A DNA stretch of 64,000 nucleotides, from NCBI GenBank assembly GCA_040756515.1, contig JBFLYW010000014.1:22319-86318 (forward strand), read 5' to 3'. This document shows, piece by piece, positions 34,612 to 42,549 of this stretch (the first letter of the stretch is position 1; the number at the start of each line of letters is the position of its first letter). A model generated the notes under the pieces. The model saw only the letters and a list, made by a program, of their open reading frames with translations, was not told the origin of the DNA and made no database searches. This DNA is from DSXH01 sp020724325 (lineage in GTDB: Bacteria; Bacteroidota; Ignavibacteria; Ignavibacteriales; Melioribacteraceae). The position numbers and the translations under genes are program-made.

Positions 34612-35535
34612 TTGGCAATTACAAATAAAATAGTGATTGAAAAAGCAAAGGAATTAGGATTTGATCTAATTGGATTTGCAAAAGCCGAACAGTTAAAAAC
34701 AGAAACAGAACATATAAATCAATGGCTTAGCCATGGACACGCTGCCGGGATGGATTATATGAAGCGTAATTTAGATAAACGTGAAGATGTAAGGTTGATA
34801 TTAAAAGATGCAAAAAGTGTTATCTCTCTTGCAATTAATTATTATACGGATAATAAGCATAGTAATAGAAAGGATTATGGAAAAATTTCTAGATATGCGT
34901 GGGGTAAGGACTATCATTTAATCGTCTGGGAAAAACTTGAAATTCTGGAAGAGCAATTAACAGAAGTTGATCCGCAATTTGAAAGTATTAGTAATGTTGA
35001 TACAGGTCCGGTTATGGATAAATCCTGGGCGGTAAGAGCTGGAATCGGCTGGCTTGGCAAACATACAAATGTAATTACGCAAGAAATGGGAAGCTGGATT
35101 TTTCTGGCAACTATAATTACGAATCGGGAATTCGATTATAATAATGTTGTGCCGGATCATTGTGGCTCTTGCAGAGCTTGTTTAGATGCCTGTCCAACTG
35201 GTGCTATTGTTGATGAATATGTTGTGGATTCTAACAAATGTATCTCGTATCTCACAATTGAGAACAAAGGTGAAATAGGAATTGAGTTCAAGCAGAAGTT
35301 CGACAGCTGGCTCTTCGGATGTGATGTTTGCCAGGATGTGTGTCCGTGGAATAATAAGTTTTCTACCCAGACAAGAGAAAATTTTTTTAAGCCCATAACT
35401 GGTACAGAACTTATTCTTGAAGTTGTTAATGAAATGGATGAAAACGAATTTAATAGGTTATTTGAAACCAGTCCGATTAAACGTGCTAAGTTATCCGGTC
35501 TAAAAAGGAATTCGCGGTTCCTAATTACATGTTAA
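34612..35535 (+). CDS. queG: Epoxyqueuosine reductase QueG
   Basis: 307 residues, TTG start. The cobalamin-dependent enzyme makes queuosine from epoxyqueuosine in tRNA. Two [4Fe-4S] ligand sets are visible: 'CGSCRACLDACPTGAI' near 184-199, then 'CISYL' and 'WLFGCDVCQDVCPWN' near 235-250. 'NYYTDNKHSNRKDYGKISRY' and 'DTGPVMDKSWAVRAGIGWLG' are family blocks. No other queuosine gene is in the window. Confidence 0.93.
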   Translation: MAITNKIVIEKAKELGFDLIGFAKAEQLKTETEHINQWLSHGHAAGMDYMKRNLDKREDVRLILKDAKSVISLAINYYTDNKHSNRKDYGKISRYAWGKDYHLIVWEKLEILEEQLTEVDPQFESISNVDTGPVMDKSWAVRAGIGWLGKHTNVITQEMGSWIFLATIITNREFDYNNVVPDHCGSCRACLDACPTGAIVDEYVVDSNKCISYLTIENKGEIGIEFKQKFDSWLFGCDVCQDVCPWNNKFSTQTRENFFKPITGTELILEVVNEMDENEFNRLFETSPIKRAKLSGLKRNSRFLITC

Positions 35536-35553
35536 TTTTTATTTCTATCGTAT

Positions 35554-36348
35554 TTGAAAAGAACTACTTTTAAAATAGCTAAAATGGATTGCCCTTCAGA
35601 CGAGCAAATAATTCGTATGAAGCTTGAAGGGATGTCAACTATAAAAAAATTGGAATTCGATATTCCGAAAAGGAACCTTACTGTCTTTCATCTGAATGGC
35701 TATGATATAATTCTGGAGAAATTAATTTCACTTAACTTTGATACAACTTTATCGTCAACTGAATCAATTGAAGATCTTGATTTTACAGAATTACATAATT
35801 CCGAAAGAAAAATTTTGTGGATTGTTCTATCAATAAATTTTTTGTTTTTCTTTATTGAAATTGTAACAGGATTTATTTCCAATTCTATGGGACTTGTAGC
35901 AGATAGTCTCGATATGTTAGCTGATGGAATTGTGTATGGGCTTGCATTAATTGCAGTTGGCGGAACAATTGCTTTAAAGAAAAAAATTGCAAAATCTGCC
36001 GGTATGTTCCAAATAATTCTTGCTGTTTTTGGTTTTATAGAAGTGATTAGAAGGTTTATCGGTCTGGAGAGAATGCCCGACTTTCTAACAATGATTTTTA
36101 TATCAATTTTTGCTCTGATAGCAAATATAATTTGTTTATTCCTGTTACAAAAAAGTAATAGTAATGATGCTCACATACAAACAAGTATGATCTTTACATC
36201 AAATGATATTATCATTAACTCAGGAGTAATACTTGCCGGGGTTCTTGTTAACCATTTCAATTCTGCATATCCCGACCTTATCATTGGTGGAATAGTCTTT
36301 GTAATTGTAGCACGCGGAGCTTATAAAATATTGCTCCTTGCCAGGTAG
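35554..36348 (+). CDS. Cation transporter: CDF-type membrane domain fused to an N-terminal HMA-like domain
   Basis: 264 residues, TTG start. Residues 1-75 resemble a heavy-metal-associated domain ('FKIAKMDCPSDEQIIRMKLE'). The usual CxxC is reduced to a single cysteine followed by Pro-Ser-Asp. From about residue 90 there are five or six membrane segments. The CDF transport site pattern is in 'SNSMGLVADSLDMLADGIVY' (Asp pair). There is no C-terminal cytoplasmic metal domain, which makes it shorter than YiiP. The likely role is export of a divalent metal such as zinc, but the metal is not certain. Confidence 0.78.
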   Translation: MKRTTFKIAKMDCPSDEQIIRMKLEGMSTIKKLEFDIPKRNLTVFHLNGYDIILEKLISLNFDTTLSSTESIEDLDFTELHNSERKILWIVLSINFLFFFIEIVTGFISNSMGLVADSLDMLADGIVYGLALIAVGGTIALKKKIAKSAGMFQIILAVFGFIEVIRRFIGLERMPDFLTMIFISIFALIANIICLFLLQKSNSNDAHIQTSMIFTSNDIIINSGVILAGVLVNHFNSAYPDLIIGGIVFVIVARGAYKILLLAR

Positions 36349-36489
36349 TTTTATTTTGCAGCAGATTATTTTTTAAGCAGAAAATAAGAATAGCATATTT
36401 TTCTTTATGAATCTTAATTTTGTTAAAACCATCTAATCTTTACTTAATTTTTAGAATAGAATAAATTGCAGATAAAATCTGGAGATTAA

Positions 36490-37440
36490 ATGTCAGACAG
36501 TCATCACAAAGTAATAATTATCGGTTCTGGTCCAGCCGGATTAACAGCAGCGCTTTATACAGCACGTGCAAATTTAAATCCTGTTGTGTTCGAAGGATTG
36601 CAGCCGGGTGGACAATTAACTATTACAACAGAAGTAGAAAATTTCCCCGGTTTTGAACATGGTATTCAGGGTCCGGAGTTGATGGATGTAATTCGTAAAC
36701 AAGCTCAGAGGTTTGGAGCTAAATGTTTCTTCAAAATAGTTGATGAAGTTGATTTATCTAAACGACCATTTACAGTTAAAACAGGTAACGAAACCTATAC
36801 AGCAGACTCTTTGATAATTGCAACAGGAGCTTCTGCAAAATTACTTAATATCGATAGTGAAAAAGAATTTATGGGTTATGGTGTTTCTGCCTGTGCAACA
36901 TGCGACGGGTTCTTTTATAAAGGTCTTAAAGTTCTTGTTGTAGGCGGCGGAGATACAGCAATGGAAGAAGCTACATATTTAACACGATTTGCCGACGAGG
37001 TTTCAATTATTCATAGAAGAGATGAATTCCGTGCCTCCAAAATTATGCTGGAACGTGCGAAGAAAAATCCTAAAATAAAATTTATTACGAATGCTGTAAT
37101 CAAAGAAATTATTGGTAAGAATGAAAACGGAAAAAAGTCTGTAACGGGTGCTTTGCTTCAAAATACTAAAGATGGTTCAATGTTCGAAATAAAAGCCGAT
37201 GGTATCTTTATGGCTATTGGGCACCAGCCAAATACCAAATTATTTGAAGGGAAATTAGATATGGATGAAACCGGATATCTGAAAGTTTTACCCGGTTCAA
37301 CTTATACGAATATTGATGGTGTCTTTGCTGCGGGTGATGTTGCCGATAAAACTTATCGCCAGGCTGTTACTGCAGCCGGTACAGGATGTATGGCAGCTCT
37401 CGATGCTCAAAGATGGCTTGAAGAACACGAACTCGATTAA
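36490..37440 (+). CDS. trxB: Thioredoxin reductase
   Basis: 316 residues. An FAD/NADPH enzyme with 'GSGPAGLTAALYTARANL' at the N-terminus, the redox-active disulfide C135-A-T-C138, an NADPH site 'VVGGGDTAMEEA', and 'GVFAAGDVADKTYRQAVTAA' near the C-terminus. GGAG lies seven bases before the ATG. Thioredoxin itself is not in the window. In this organism it would work beside bacillithiol (bshA at 59142). Confidence 0.96.
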   Translation: MSDSHHKVIIIGSGPAGLTAALYTARANLNPVVFEGLQPGGQLTITTEVENFPGFEHGIQGPELMDVIRKQAQRFGAKCFFKIVDEVDLSKRPFTVKTGNETYTADSLIIATGASAKLLNIDSEKEFMGYGVSACATCDGFFYKGLKVLVVGGGDTAMEEATYLTRFADEVSIIHRRDEFRASKIMLERAKKNPKIKFITNAVIKEIIGKNENGKKSVTGALLQNTKDGSMFEIKADGIFMAIGHQPNTKLFEGKLDMDETGYLKVLPGSTYTNIDGVFAAGDVADKTYRQAVTAAGTGCMAALDAQRWLEEHELD

Positions 37441-37453
37441 AAAGAATATTAAG

Positions 37454-37482
37454 GAGCGAAGAAATATTTAACCTCTTCGCTC
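37454..37482. terminator. Hairpin between convergent trxB and the DUF6249 gene
   Basis: A 9-bp perfect stem (GAGCGAAGA with TCTTCGCTC) with an 11-base AT loop, beginning 14 bases after the trxB stop. It lacks a clean T-run on either side, so it is a probable but weak or two-way terminator. Confidence 0.5.
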
Positions 37483-37535
37483 TAATTCCAACTCCTTTAT
37501 TGCTATTCTTTCCTTATCTCTGCTTCTGCAAGGAA

Positions 37536-37949
37536 TTATTTCTGAGCGCTTTCTTTTACGTGAACTTTTCTTGCTACAAAGTGAGCTACAATTGCTCCAA
37601 TACCTAATCCTAAAAATGTAAACCAAACACTGTACACCGGCTCGTTATCCCAGTATTTAGTACCGTCTTCCCAGTATTTGTAGCCGAAGAAATAAATTCT
37701 ATCTATAGTGTTGCCAATAATTCCGAATGCAACAAGAAATAACATTATTATTCCTCCTTTAAGCAAATAGTAACCATTCCTTTTTACTATTTCTCTTGTA
37801 CGAAGCAGCTCGAACATTTGTTCGGTTGAAAGACCCTTTTCAATCATCATTTGTTTCTCTCTCGATTTGAAATATAAAGCTAATGTGATTATAAGACCTG
37901 CAACGATGAAGAAAATTATAGGGATAAATACTGCTACTACTTCAGGCAT
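37536..37949 (-). CDS. DUF6249-type membrane protein
   Basis: 137 residues with three membrane segments (about 6-28, 63-80 and 105-127). A short charged cytoplasmic stretch includes 'KSREKQMMIEKGLSTEQMFE', typical of DUF6249 proteins found next to ECF sigma and anti-sigma genes. The function is unknown. AAGGAG lies six bases before the ATG. A GTAACC-N17-GTC motif lies upstream (37981-38006), matching that before the divergent sigma gene, so both are probably regulated together. Confidence 0.7.
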   Translation of the reverse strand: MPEVVAVFIPIIFFIVAGLIITLALYFKSREKQMMIEKGLSTEQMFELLRTREIVKRNGYYLLKGGIIMLFLVAFGIIGNTIDRIYFFGYKYWEDGTKYWDNEPVYSVWFTFLGLGIGAIVAHFVARKVHVKESAQK

Positions 37950-37980
37950 GACGTTTCTCCTTTTATTTTCTATTCCTTAT

Positions 37981-38006
37981 GACTTTTATTTTGCTTTAAT
38001 GGTTAC
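37981..38006 (-). promoter_or_regulatory. Putative ECF-type promoter for the DUF6249 gene
   Basis: On the minus strand the sequence reads GTAACC, then exactly 17 bases, then GTC(ATA). This repeats the arrangement in front of the sigma gene. Counting about 7 bases past the -10 element gives a start around 37974 and a leader of about 25 bases holding the AAGGAG. A third candidate with an 18-base spacer (38073-38099, minus strand) lies further upstream. This is pattern inference only. Confidence 0.55.
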
Positions 38007-38120
38007 AAATTATTTCGTTTATTGCACCATCTGTTATTAATTTGTATAACCATTACTATTTCTAAGCATTTTGACTAATAATGACTTATAAGAGGTTACA
38101 AAATATTTTTTAAATAAGGT

Positions 38121-38148
38121 GTAACCTTGCATTATTGGTTATGGTCTA
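38121..38148 (+). promoter_or_regulatory. Putative autoregulated ECF-type promoter for the sigma gene
   Basis: GTAACC at 38121-38126 is followed after 17 bases by GTCTA at 38144-38148. The -35 (xGTAAC) and -10 (GTC/TCTA) elements resemble ECF sigma promoters. The predicted transcription start would fall at or within two or three bases of the ATG at 38157, so the mRNA could be leaderless. Confidence 0.55.
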
Positions 38149-38156
38149 AAAAAGTG

Positions 38157-38723
38157 ATGAAAAATTTATCTGATGTAGAAATAATTGAATCTGTTAACAG
38201 GGGCAATCATCAGGATTTCTCGCTGTTAATAGACAGATACAAAGACAAAGCATTTTCATTGTTGAACAGGATGCTAAAGAATGAAATGGATGCTGAGGAA
38301 GTATTACAGGATAGTTTTTTAAAAGCATTTAATTCGTTAAAGAACTTTAGATATGAAGCAAAATTTTCTACTTGGTTTTATAAAATAGTTTTTAACTCTG
38401 CATTAACAACTATCGCGTCAAAGAAAAGAAAAATTGAACAGGAAATGACCTCATATGACGAGGTTTTTGAAATCGGTTCTTATGATAATAGAATTTATTC
38501 TACAACTGAAAATGCTCAGGGTTATGTTCTTAAATTGGTAGATAAACTTCCTTTAAAAAATGCACTTGTTACAATTCTATTCTACGTGGATGGTTTGTCA
38601 TTGAATGAAATTAGTCAGGTTATGGGAACATCCCTGGTAAACACTAAAGTACTGCTTCACAGATCTAGGAATGCGCTGCGGGATCTTCTTCTAAAGCATA
38701 ACTATCAGGAGGAATTATTATGA
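38157..38723 (+). CDS. ECF-family RNA polymerase sigma factor
   Basis: 188 residues from the ATG at 38157. Region 2 includes 'FSLLIDRYKDKAFSLLNRML' and 'DAEEVLQDSFLKAFNSLKNF' with 'FSTWFYKIVFNSALT'. Region 4 includes 'LVTILFYVDGLSLNEISQVM' and 'TSLVNTKVLLHRSRNALRDL'. It lacks region 3, as ECF factors do. Other in-frame starts are TTG 38127 and GTG 38154; the ATG is preferred because the sigma domain begins right there. The stop overlaps the anti-sigma start (ATGA). Confidence 0.92.
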   Translation: MKNLSDVEIIESVNRGNHQDFSLLIDRYKDKAFSLLNRMLKNEMDAEEVLQDSFLKAFNSLKNFRYEAKFSTWFYKIVFNSALTTIASKKRKIEQEMTSYDEVFEIGSYDNRIYSTTENAQGYVLKLVDKLPLKNALVTILFYVDGLSLNEISQVMGTSLVNTKVLLHRSRNALRDLLLKHNYQEELL

Positions 38724-39247
38724 AAAAAATTACAGATGAAATACTGAATGATTACATAGATAATCAGCTCGATGCCGCATCAATTAAGGAATTAAAAATA
38801 GATTTAGAACAGAATGAAGAAGCTCTTAAAAAATTGAAAGCGCTTAAAGCTGTTGATAATTCGCTCAGAAATATTTCCATAATTCCGGCTCCTGAAGGAT
38901 TTACCAGCAGATTAATGAATATAATAGCAAAGAGTTCGGGTAAAGTTGCATCCAGGGTCAGTTATTTCTTTGTTTCAGTAATTGGTTTTTTTACAGCTCT
39001 TCTGCTTACGGTAATGGGATTTGCTTATTATTCTACTTCTAAAACAAATCCGGTAATTGATAATAATAAATTGCTAAAAAATATTTCAGACTACGTTCCC
39101 GAATTTGTTACAAGTCTTCAGAACTTTTTTACTAATCAAAATATAACTGCTGCCGGAATGATCCTTACAATTTTATTATTGATCAGCGGCTATTATTTAT
39201 TGGAATCTCATAAAGAGTTTAAGAACAATCTTAAAAATTTATCCTAG
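38720..39247 (+). CDS. Probable membrane anti-sigma factor
   Basis: 175 residues, overlapping the sigma gene by four bases. The cytoplasmic N-terminus (about 1-75, 'DEILNDYIDNQLDAASIKEL') has the helical form of an anti-sigma domain but lacks the zinc HxxxCxxC motif. Two membrane segments follow (about 85-107 and 141-160), with the C-terminus short and basic. It probably sequesters the adjacent sigma factor. The activating signal is unknown. Confidence 0.78.
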   Translation: MKKITDEILNDYIDNQLDAASIKELKIDLEQNEEALKKLKALKAVDNSLRNISIIPAPEGFTSRLMNIIAKSSGKVASRVSYFFVSVIGFFTALLLTVMGFAYYSTSKTNPVIDNNKLLKNISDYVPEFVTSLQNFFTNQNITAAGMILTILLLISGYYLLESHKEFKNNLKNLS

Positions 39248-39349
39248 AATATATTCTCCAGTAAATTCCCTTAGCCATTCATGGAACTATTATTTGTCTT
39301 TCTATTCTGCCTTCAATATTTTTAACGCTTGTAAAAATCACGGTAAATA

Positions 39350-40258
39350 ATGCAAACTAAATCCGGATATGTAGCGATTGTTGGTTTACCCAATGTTGGT
39401 AAATCTACCTTAATGAATGCGTTATTAGGTGAGAAACTTTCCATTGTAACTAATAAACCACAAACAACCCGCAAAAGAATTCTTGGAATTCTTTCATCGG
39501 AGTGGTATCAGATAATTTTTCTTGATACACCCGGAATCCTTCAACCGGGTTATCTGCTTCAGGAAAAAATGTTAGATAATATTGAACTCGCTATTAAGGA
39601 TTCCAATATAATTTTATTCTTAATTGACATTGCCAGTGATTCCATCGGAGAAAAAACGTTTGCTGATAAAAATGTAAGCAGGATTCTTAAAAAATCTAAT
39701 GCAGCAAAGATTCTTATCATTAACAAAGTTGATTTATCCAGCCAGCAGATTGTTGAAAAGGCAATAGAAATAATAAATGCTAAAAATATTTTTGATAGAA
39801 TAGTACCTGTTTCTGCAGCCAATAAGTTCAATATCGAATCAATTATCGATTCGATACTCGAATTTCTTCCGGAAAGTCCGAAGTATTACCCAGATGATGA
39901 TCTTAGTGATGCAAACGAAAGGTTTTTTGTGTCCGAGATTATTAGAGAACAAATATTCGAACAGTATAGAGATGAAATTCCCTATAGCTGCGAAGTATTA
40001 ATTGAGGAATTTAAGGTAAGAGTTAAAGGAAAGGATTTTATCCGTGCTCAAATTATTGTTGAAAAAGAATCACAGAAGCCGATAATTATTGGTAATAAAG
40101 GCGCTTCAATTAAAAAGCTTGGCAAAACAGCAAGGCAAGCAGTCGAGGCATTTCTTGGCAGAGAAGTATTTTTAGAGTTGTTTGTAAAAGTCAGGGAAAA
40201 ATGGCGCTCTAATCCAAAACTTCTAAAAAATTTTGGTTATTCTGTCAAAGATGAATAA
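39350..40258 (+). CDS. era: Ribosome-assembly GTPase Era
   Basis: 302 residues. G1 'GLPNVGKS' is at 12-19, G2/G3 follow in 'TTRKRILGIL' and 'DTPGI', and G4 is 'NKVD'. The C-terminal KH domain is seen in 'RAQIIVEKESQKPIIIGNKG' and 'FLELFVKVREKWRSN' style residues. Era binds the 3' end of 16S rRNA during 30S maturation. It overlaps the next gene by eight bases. Confidence 0.96.
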   Translation: MQTKSGYVAIVGLPNVGKSTLMNALLGEKLSIVTNKPQTTRKRILGILSSEWYQIIFLDTPGILQPGYLLQEKMLDNIELAIKDSNIILFLIDIASDSIGEKTFADKNVSRILKKSNAAKILIINKVDLSSQQIVEKAIEIINAKNIFDRIVPVSAANKFNIESIIDSILEFLPESPKYYPDDDLSDANERFFVSEIIREQIFEQYRDEIPYSCEVLIEEFKVRVKGKDFIRAQIIVEKESQKPIIIGNKGASIKKLGKTARQAVEAFLGREVFLELFVKVREKWRSNPKLLKNFGYSVKDE

Positions 40259-41177
40259 TAACCTATTTCAAAAGTACCTTGGCGAAAGCGCTCTTTTGTT
40301 AATGACAATTATATGGGGCGGAACTTTCGTAATTGTTAAAGAATCGCTAGCGGACGTTTCTCCTTTATTGTTTGTTGGAGTAAGATTTGGTATAGCTGCT
40401 CTTATTGTTACATTTTATTTTCTACTAAAAGGAATTAAAGTTGAATACGAGTCAATTAAACCTGGAATGTTTTTAGGGCTGTTACTTTTTCTTGGATTCT
40501 TTTTTCAGACTACCGGCTTGAAAATTACAACTGCAACTAAATCCGGATTTATAACCGGCTCTCTGGTTGTTATGATTCCTCTGTTCCAGACAATATTTGA
40601 AAAGCGTTTACCAAGTAAAGGAGCGCAGATAGGAACTGTACTGGTTTTTATTGGATTGCTCTTTCTCTCCAGCAGCGGAACATCATTGAAAGAATTTATT
40701 ACTGATATTGGAACGAATTTTAATACAGGTGACTGGTTAACACTAATATGTGCAATGTTTTTTGCGCTTCATGTAGTTTTTATTGACATAATTTCGCCTA
40801 AGAACAAATTTATCGATTTACTGCTGCTGCAGCTTGTTACTGTATCTATCTTGAGTTTTATTATCGCGGGATTTTTCGAGTTAACGAGTATTGAGAAACT
40901 TCAATTTGATATTACATTCGATTCGCTGAGAGGAATTCTCTACACGTCATTACTCGCAACTCTTGTAAATTTTTCTTTACAGACCAGATATCAAAAAGTT
41001 GTTAGTCCTACAAAAGCCGGCATCATTTATTCATTCGAACCGATATTTGCCGCACTTTTTGCTTTCTTTTTACTGAATGAAAAAATCACTAATTTTGGTT
41101 TGGCAGGAAGTGCATTAATCTTTCTCGGATTAATTGCTGCTGAGGTTCTCGATAATATTTTAGATAGAAAAACATAA
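40251..41177 (+). CDS. EamA-family (DMT) transporter
   Basis: 308 residues from the ATG at 40251, which overlaps the era stop. Ten hydrophobic segments are arranged as two five-segment EamA halves ('LLMTIIWGGTFVIVKESLAD' near the start and 'PTKAGIIYSFEPIFAALFAF' near the end). The 'LKITTATKSGFITG' motif of drug/metabolite exporters is present. The substrate cannot be inferred. Its ATG follows without its own ribosome-binding site, so it is likely translationally coupled to era. Confidence 0.88.
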   Translation: MNNNLFQKYLGESALLLMTIIWGGTFVIVKESLADVSPLLFVGVRFGIAALIVTFYFLLKGIKVEYESIKPGMFLGLLLFLGFFFQTTGLKITTATKSGFITGSLVVMIPLFQTIFEKRLPSKGAQIGTVLVFIGLLFLSSSGTSLKEFITDIGTNFNTGDWLTLICAMFFALHVVFIDIISPKNKFIDLLLLQLVTVSILSFIIAGFFELTSIEKLQFDITFDSLRGILYTSLLATLVNFSLQTRYQKVVSPTKAGIIYSFEPIFAALFAFFLLNEKITNFGLAGSALIFLGLIAAEVLDNILDRKT

Positions 41178-41180
41178 AGT

Positions 41181-41453
41181 ATGGAAAGAGCTGAAATTAT
41201 TGCCAAAGGATTGGTTCAAGGTGTTGGCTTTAGATATTATGTTCTAAGAATTGGCAGGGAACTGGGCTTGAAGGGTTATACCCAGAATTTGTTCTCTGGT
41301 GAAGTCCTTACCGTTGTTGAAGGTGAAAGAAGTTTGATTGAAGAGTTATTTAACAAAATAAAAATTGGTCCTCCGTTTGCAGATGTTAGAGATGTATCAT
41401 TTAAGTGGTACGAACCGAAAAATGAATTTCACACATTCGAGATAAGACATTGA
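41181..41453 (+). CDS. acyP: Acylphosphatase
   Basis: 90 residues. Catalytic Arg18 ('QGVGFRYYV') and Asn36 ('YTQN') have the 18-residue spacing of the family. It cleaves acyl phosphates such as carbamoyl or 1,3-bisphosphoglycerate. It lies three bases after the transporter and overlaps ispF by four. Confidence 0.93.
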   Translation: MERAEIIAKGLVQGVGFRYYVLRIGRELGLKGYTQNLFSGEVLTVVEGERSLIEELFNKIKIGPPFADVRDVSFKWYEPKNEFHTFEIRH

Positions 41454-41941
41454 CAAGCACAATTAGAATCGGATTTGGTTACGACGTTCACGAATTTGCA
41501 GAGAACCGCAAGCTAATTATAGGCGGAGTTGAAATTGATTACCACAAAGGTTTAGCAGGTCATTCGGATGCCGACGTATTACTTCATGCAATTTGCGATG
41601 CGCTGCTTGGCGCTTTGGCTTTAGGCGATATTGGCAAACACTTTCCTAACACCGATTCCAAATACAAAAATATCGATAGCAAAATTCTTCTAGATAAAAC
41701 TTATAATTTAGTTAAAGATAATGGTTTTGTTCTGTGTAATATCGATTCAACATTAGTGATTCAGGAACCTAAAATGAACCTCTACATTACTTCTATGAGG
41801 AAAATAATTGCCGAAACATTGAACATTGGCGTGGAACAGATTTCTATTAAAGCTACTACGTCAGAAGGACTTGGATTTGAAGGAAGAGGCGAAGGTGTTT
41901 CTGCATTTGCAATTGTTCTTTTAAACAAAAAAGAAAATTAA
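41450..41941 (+). CDS. ispF: 2-C-methyl-D-erythritol 2,4-cyclodiphosphate synthase
   Basis: 163 residues, TTG start overlapping acyP. Metal ligands are in 'GYDVHEF' (D12, H14) and 'HSDADVLLHAICDALLGA'; 'DIGKHFPNTD' and the C-terminal 'IKATTSEGLGFEGRGEGV' are family marks. It is the MEP-pathway step that makes the cyclic diphosphate, so isoprenoids are made by the non-mevalonate route here. The stop overlaps the next start by one base. Confidence 0.95.
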   Translation: MTSTIRIGFGYDVHEFAENRKLIIGGVEIDYHKGLAGHSDADVLLHAICDALLGALALGDIGKHFPNTDSKYKNIDSKILLDKTYNLVKDNGFVLCNIDSTLVIQEPKMNLYITSMRKIIAETLNIGVEQISIKATTSEGLGFEGRGEGVSAFAIVLLNKKEN

Positions 41942-42549
41942 TGCTCCAGGATATTGTTCACTTTATAGGCACGCTCGACCCGACTTATGTGTATCTCACA
42001 TTATTCTTTTTTTCATTTATAGAAAATATCTTTCCCCCTTCACCAAGCGATATAGTTATTGTAGTTGGCTCTACACTAATTGCAAATACGCCGGCGGGAT
42101 TTATTCCTATACTATTAATTACAAGTATTGGAAGCGCTACAGGTTTTATTGTAATGTATTTTATCGGAGAATTCCTTGGTGAGAAATTGATTAGGACAGG
42201 AAAGCTAAAATTTATTAAACAGGAATCGCTGGCAAAAGCCGATCTATGGTTTAATAAGTACGGTTACAAATTAATTCTAATTAACAGGTTTATTCCCGGT
42301 ACCAGAGCTGTTATCAGTTTTTTTTCTGGTGTACATAAATTAAAACCGTTGCCTACTTTTTTCTTCGCCGCTTTAAGTTCATTTGTTTGGAATGCATTGT
42401 TGATCTGGCTCGGTATCTTCCTTGGTAAGAACGTTTCCTTAATAGATCAGTACCTGAATACTTACTCAAATATTATTCTAATTATTACTTCAGTAATTGT
42501 TGTTTACTTTTTATATAAATTTTGGAAAAGAAAAAAAACTAACAAATGA
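41941..42549 (+). CDS. DedA-family (SNARE-associated) membrane protein
   Basis: 202 residues with about five hydrophobic segments. Typical DedA blocks are 'FIENIFPPSPSDIVIVVGST', 'FIPGTRAVISFFSGVHKLKP' and 'FAALSSFVWNALLIWLGIFL'. Members move undecaprenyl phosphate or phospholipids across the inner membrane; which one this is cannot be told. The 'NRFIPGTR' arginine is retained. Confidence 0.92.
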   Translation: MLQDIVHFIGTLDPTYVYLTLFFFSFIENIFPPSPSDIVIVVGSTLIANTPAGFIPILLITSIGSATGFIVMYFIGEFLGEKLIRTGKLKFIKQESLAKADLWFNKYGYKLILINRFIPGTRAVISFFSGVHKLKPLPTFFFAALSSFVWNALLIWLGIFLGKNVSLIDQYLNTYSNIILIITSVIVVYFLYKFWKRKKTNK

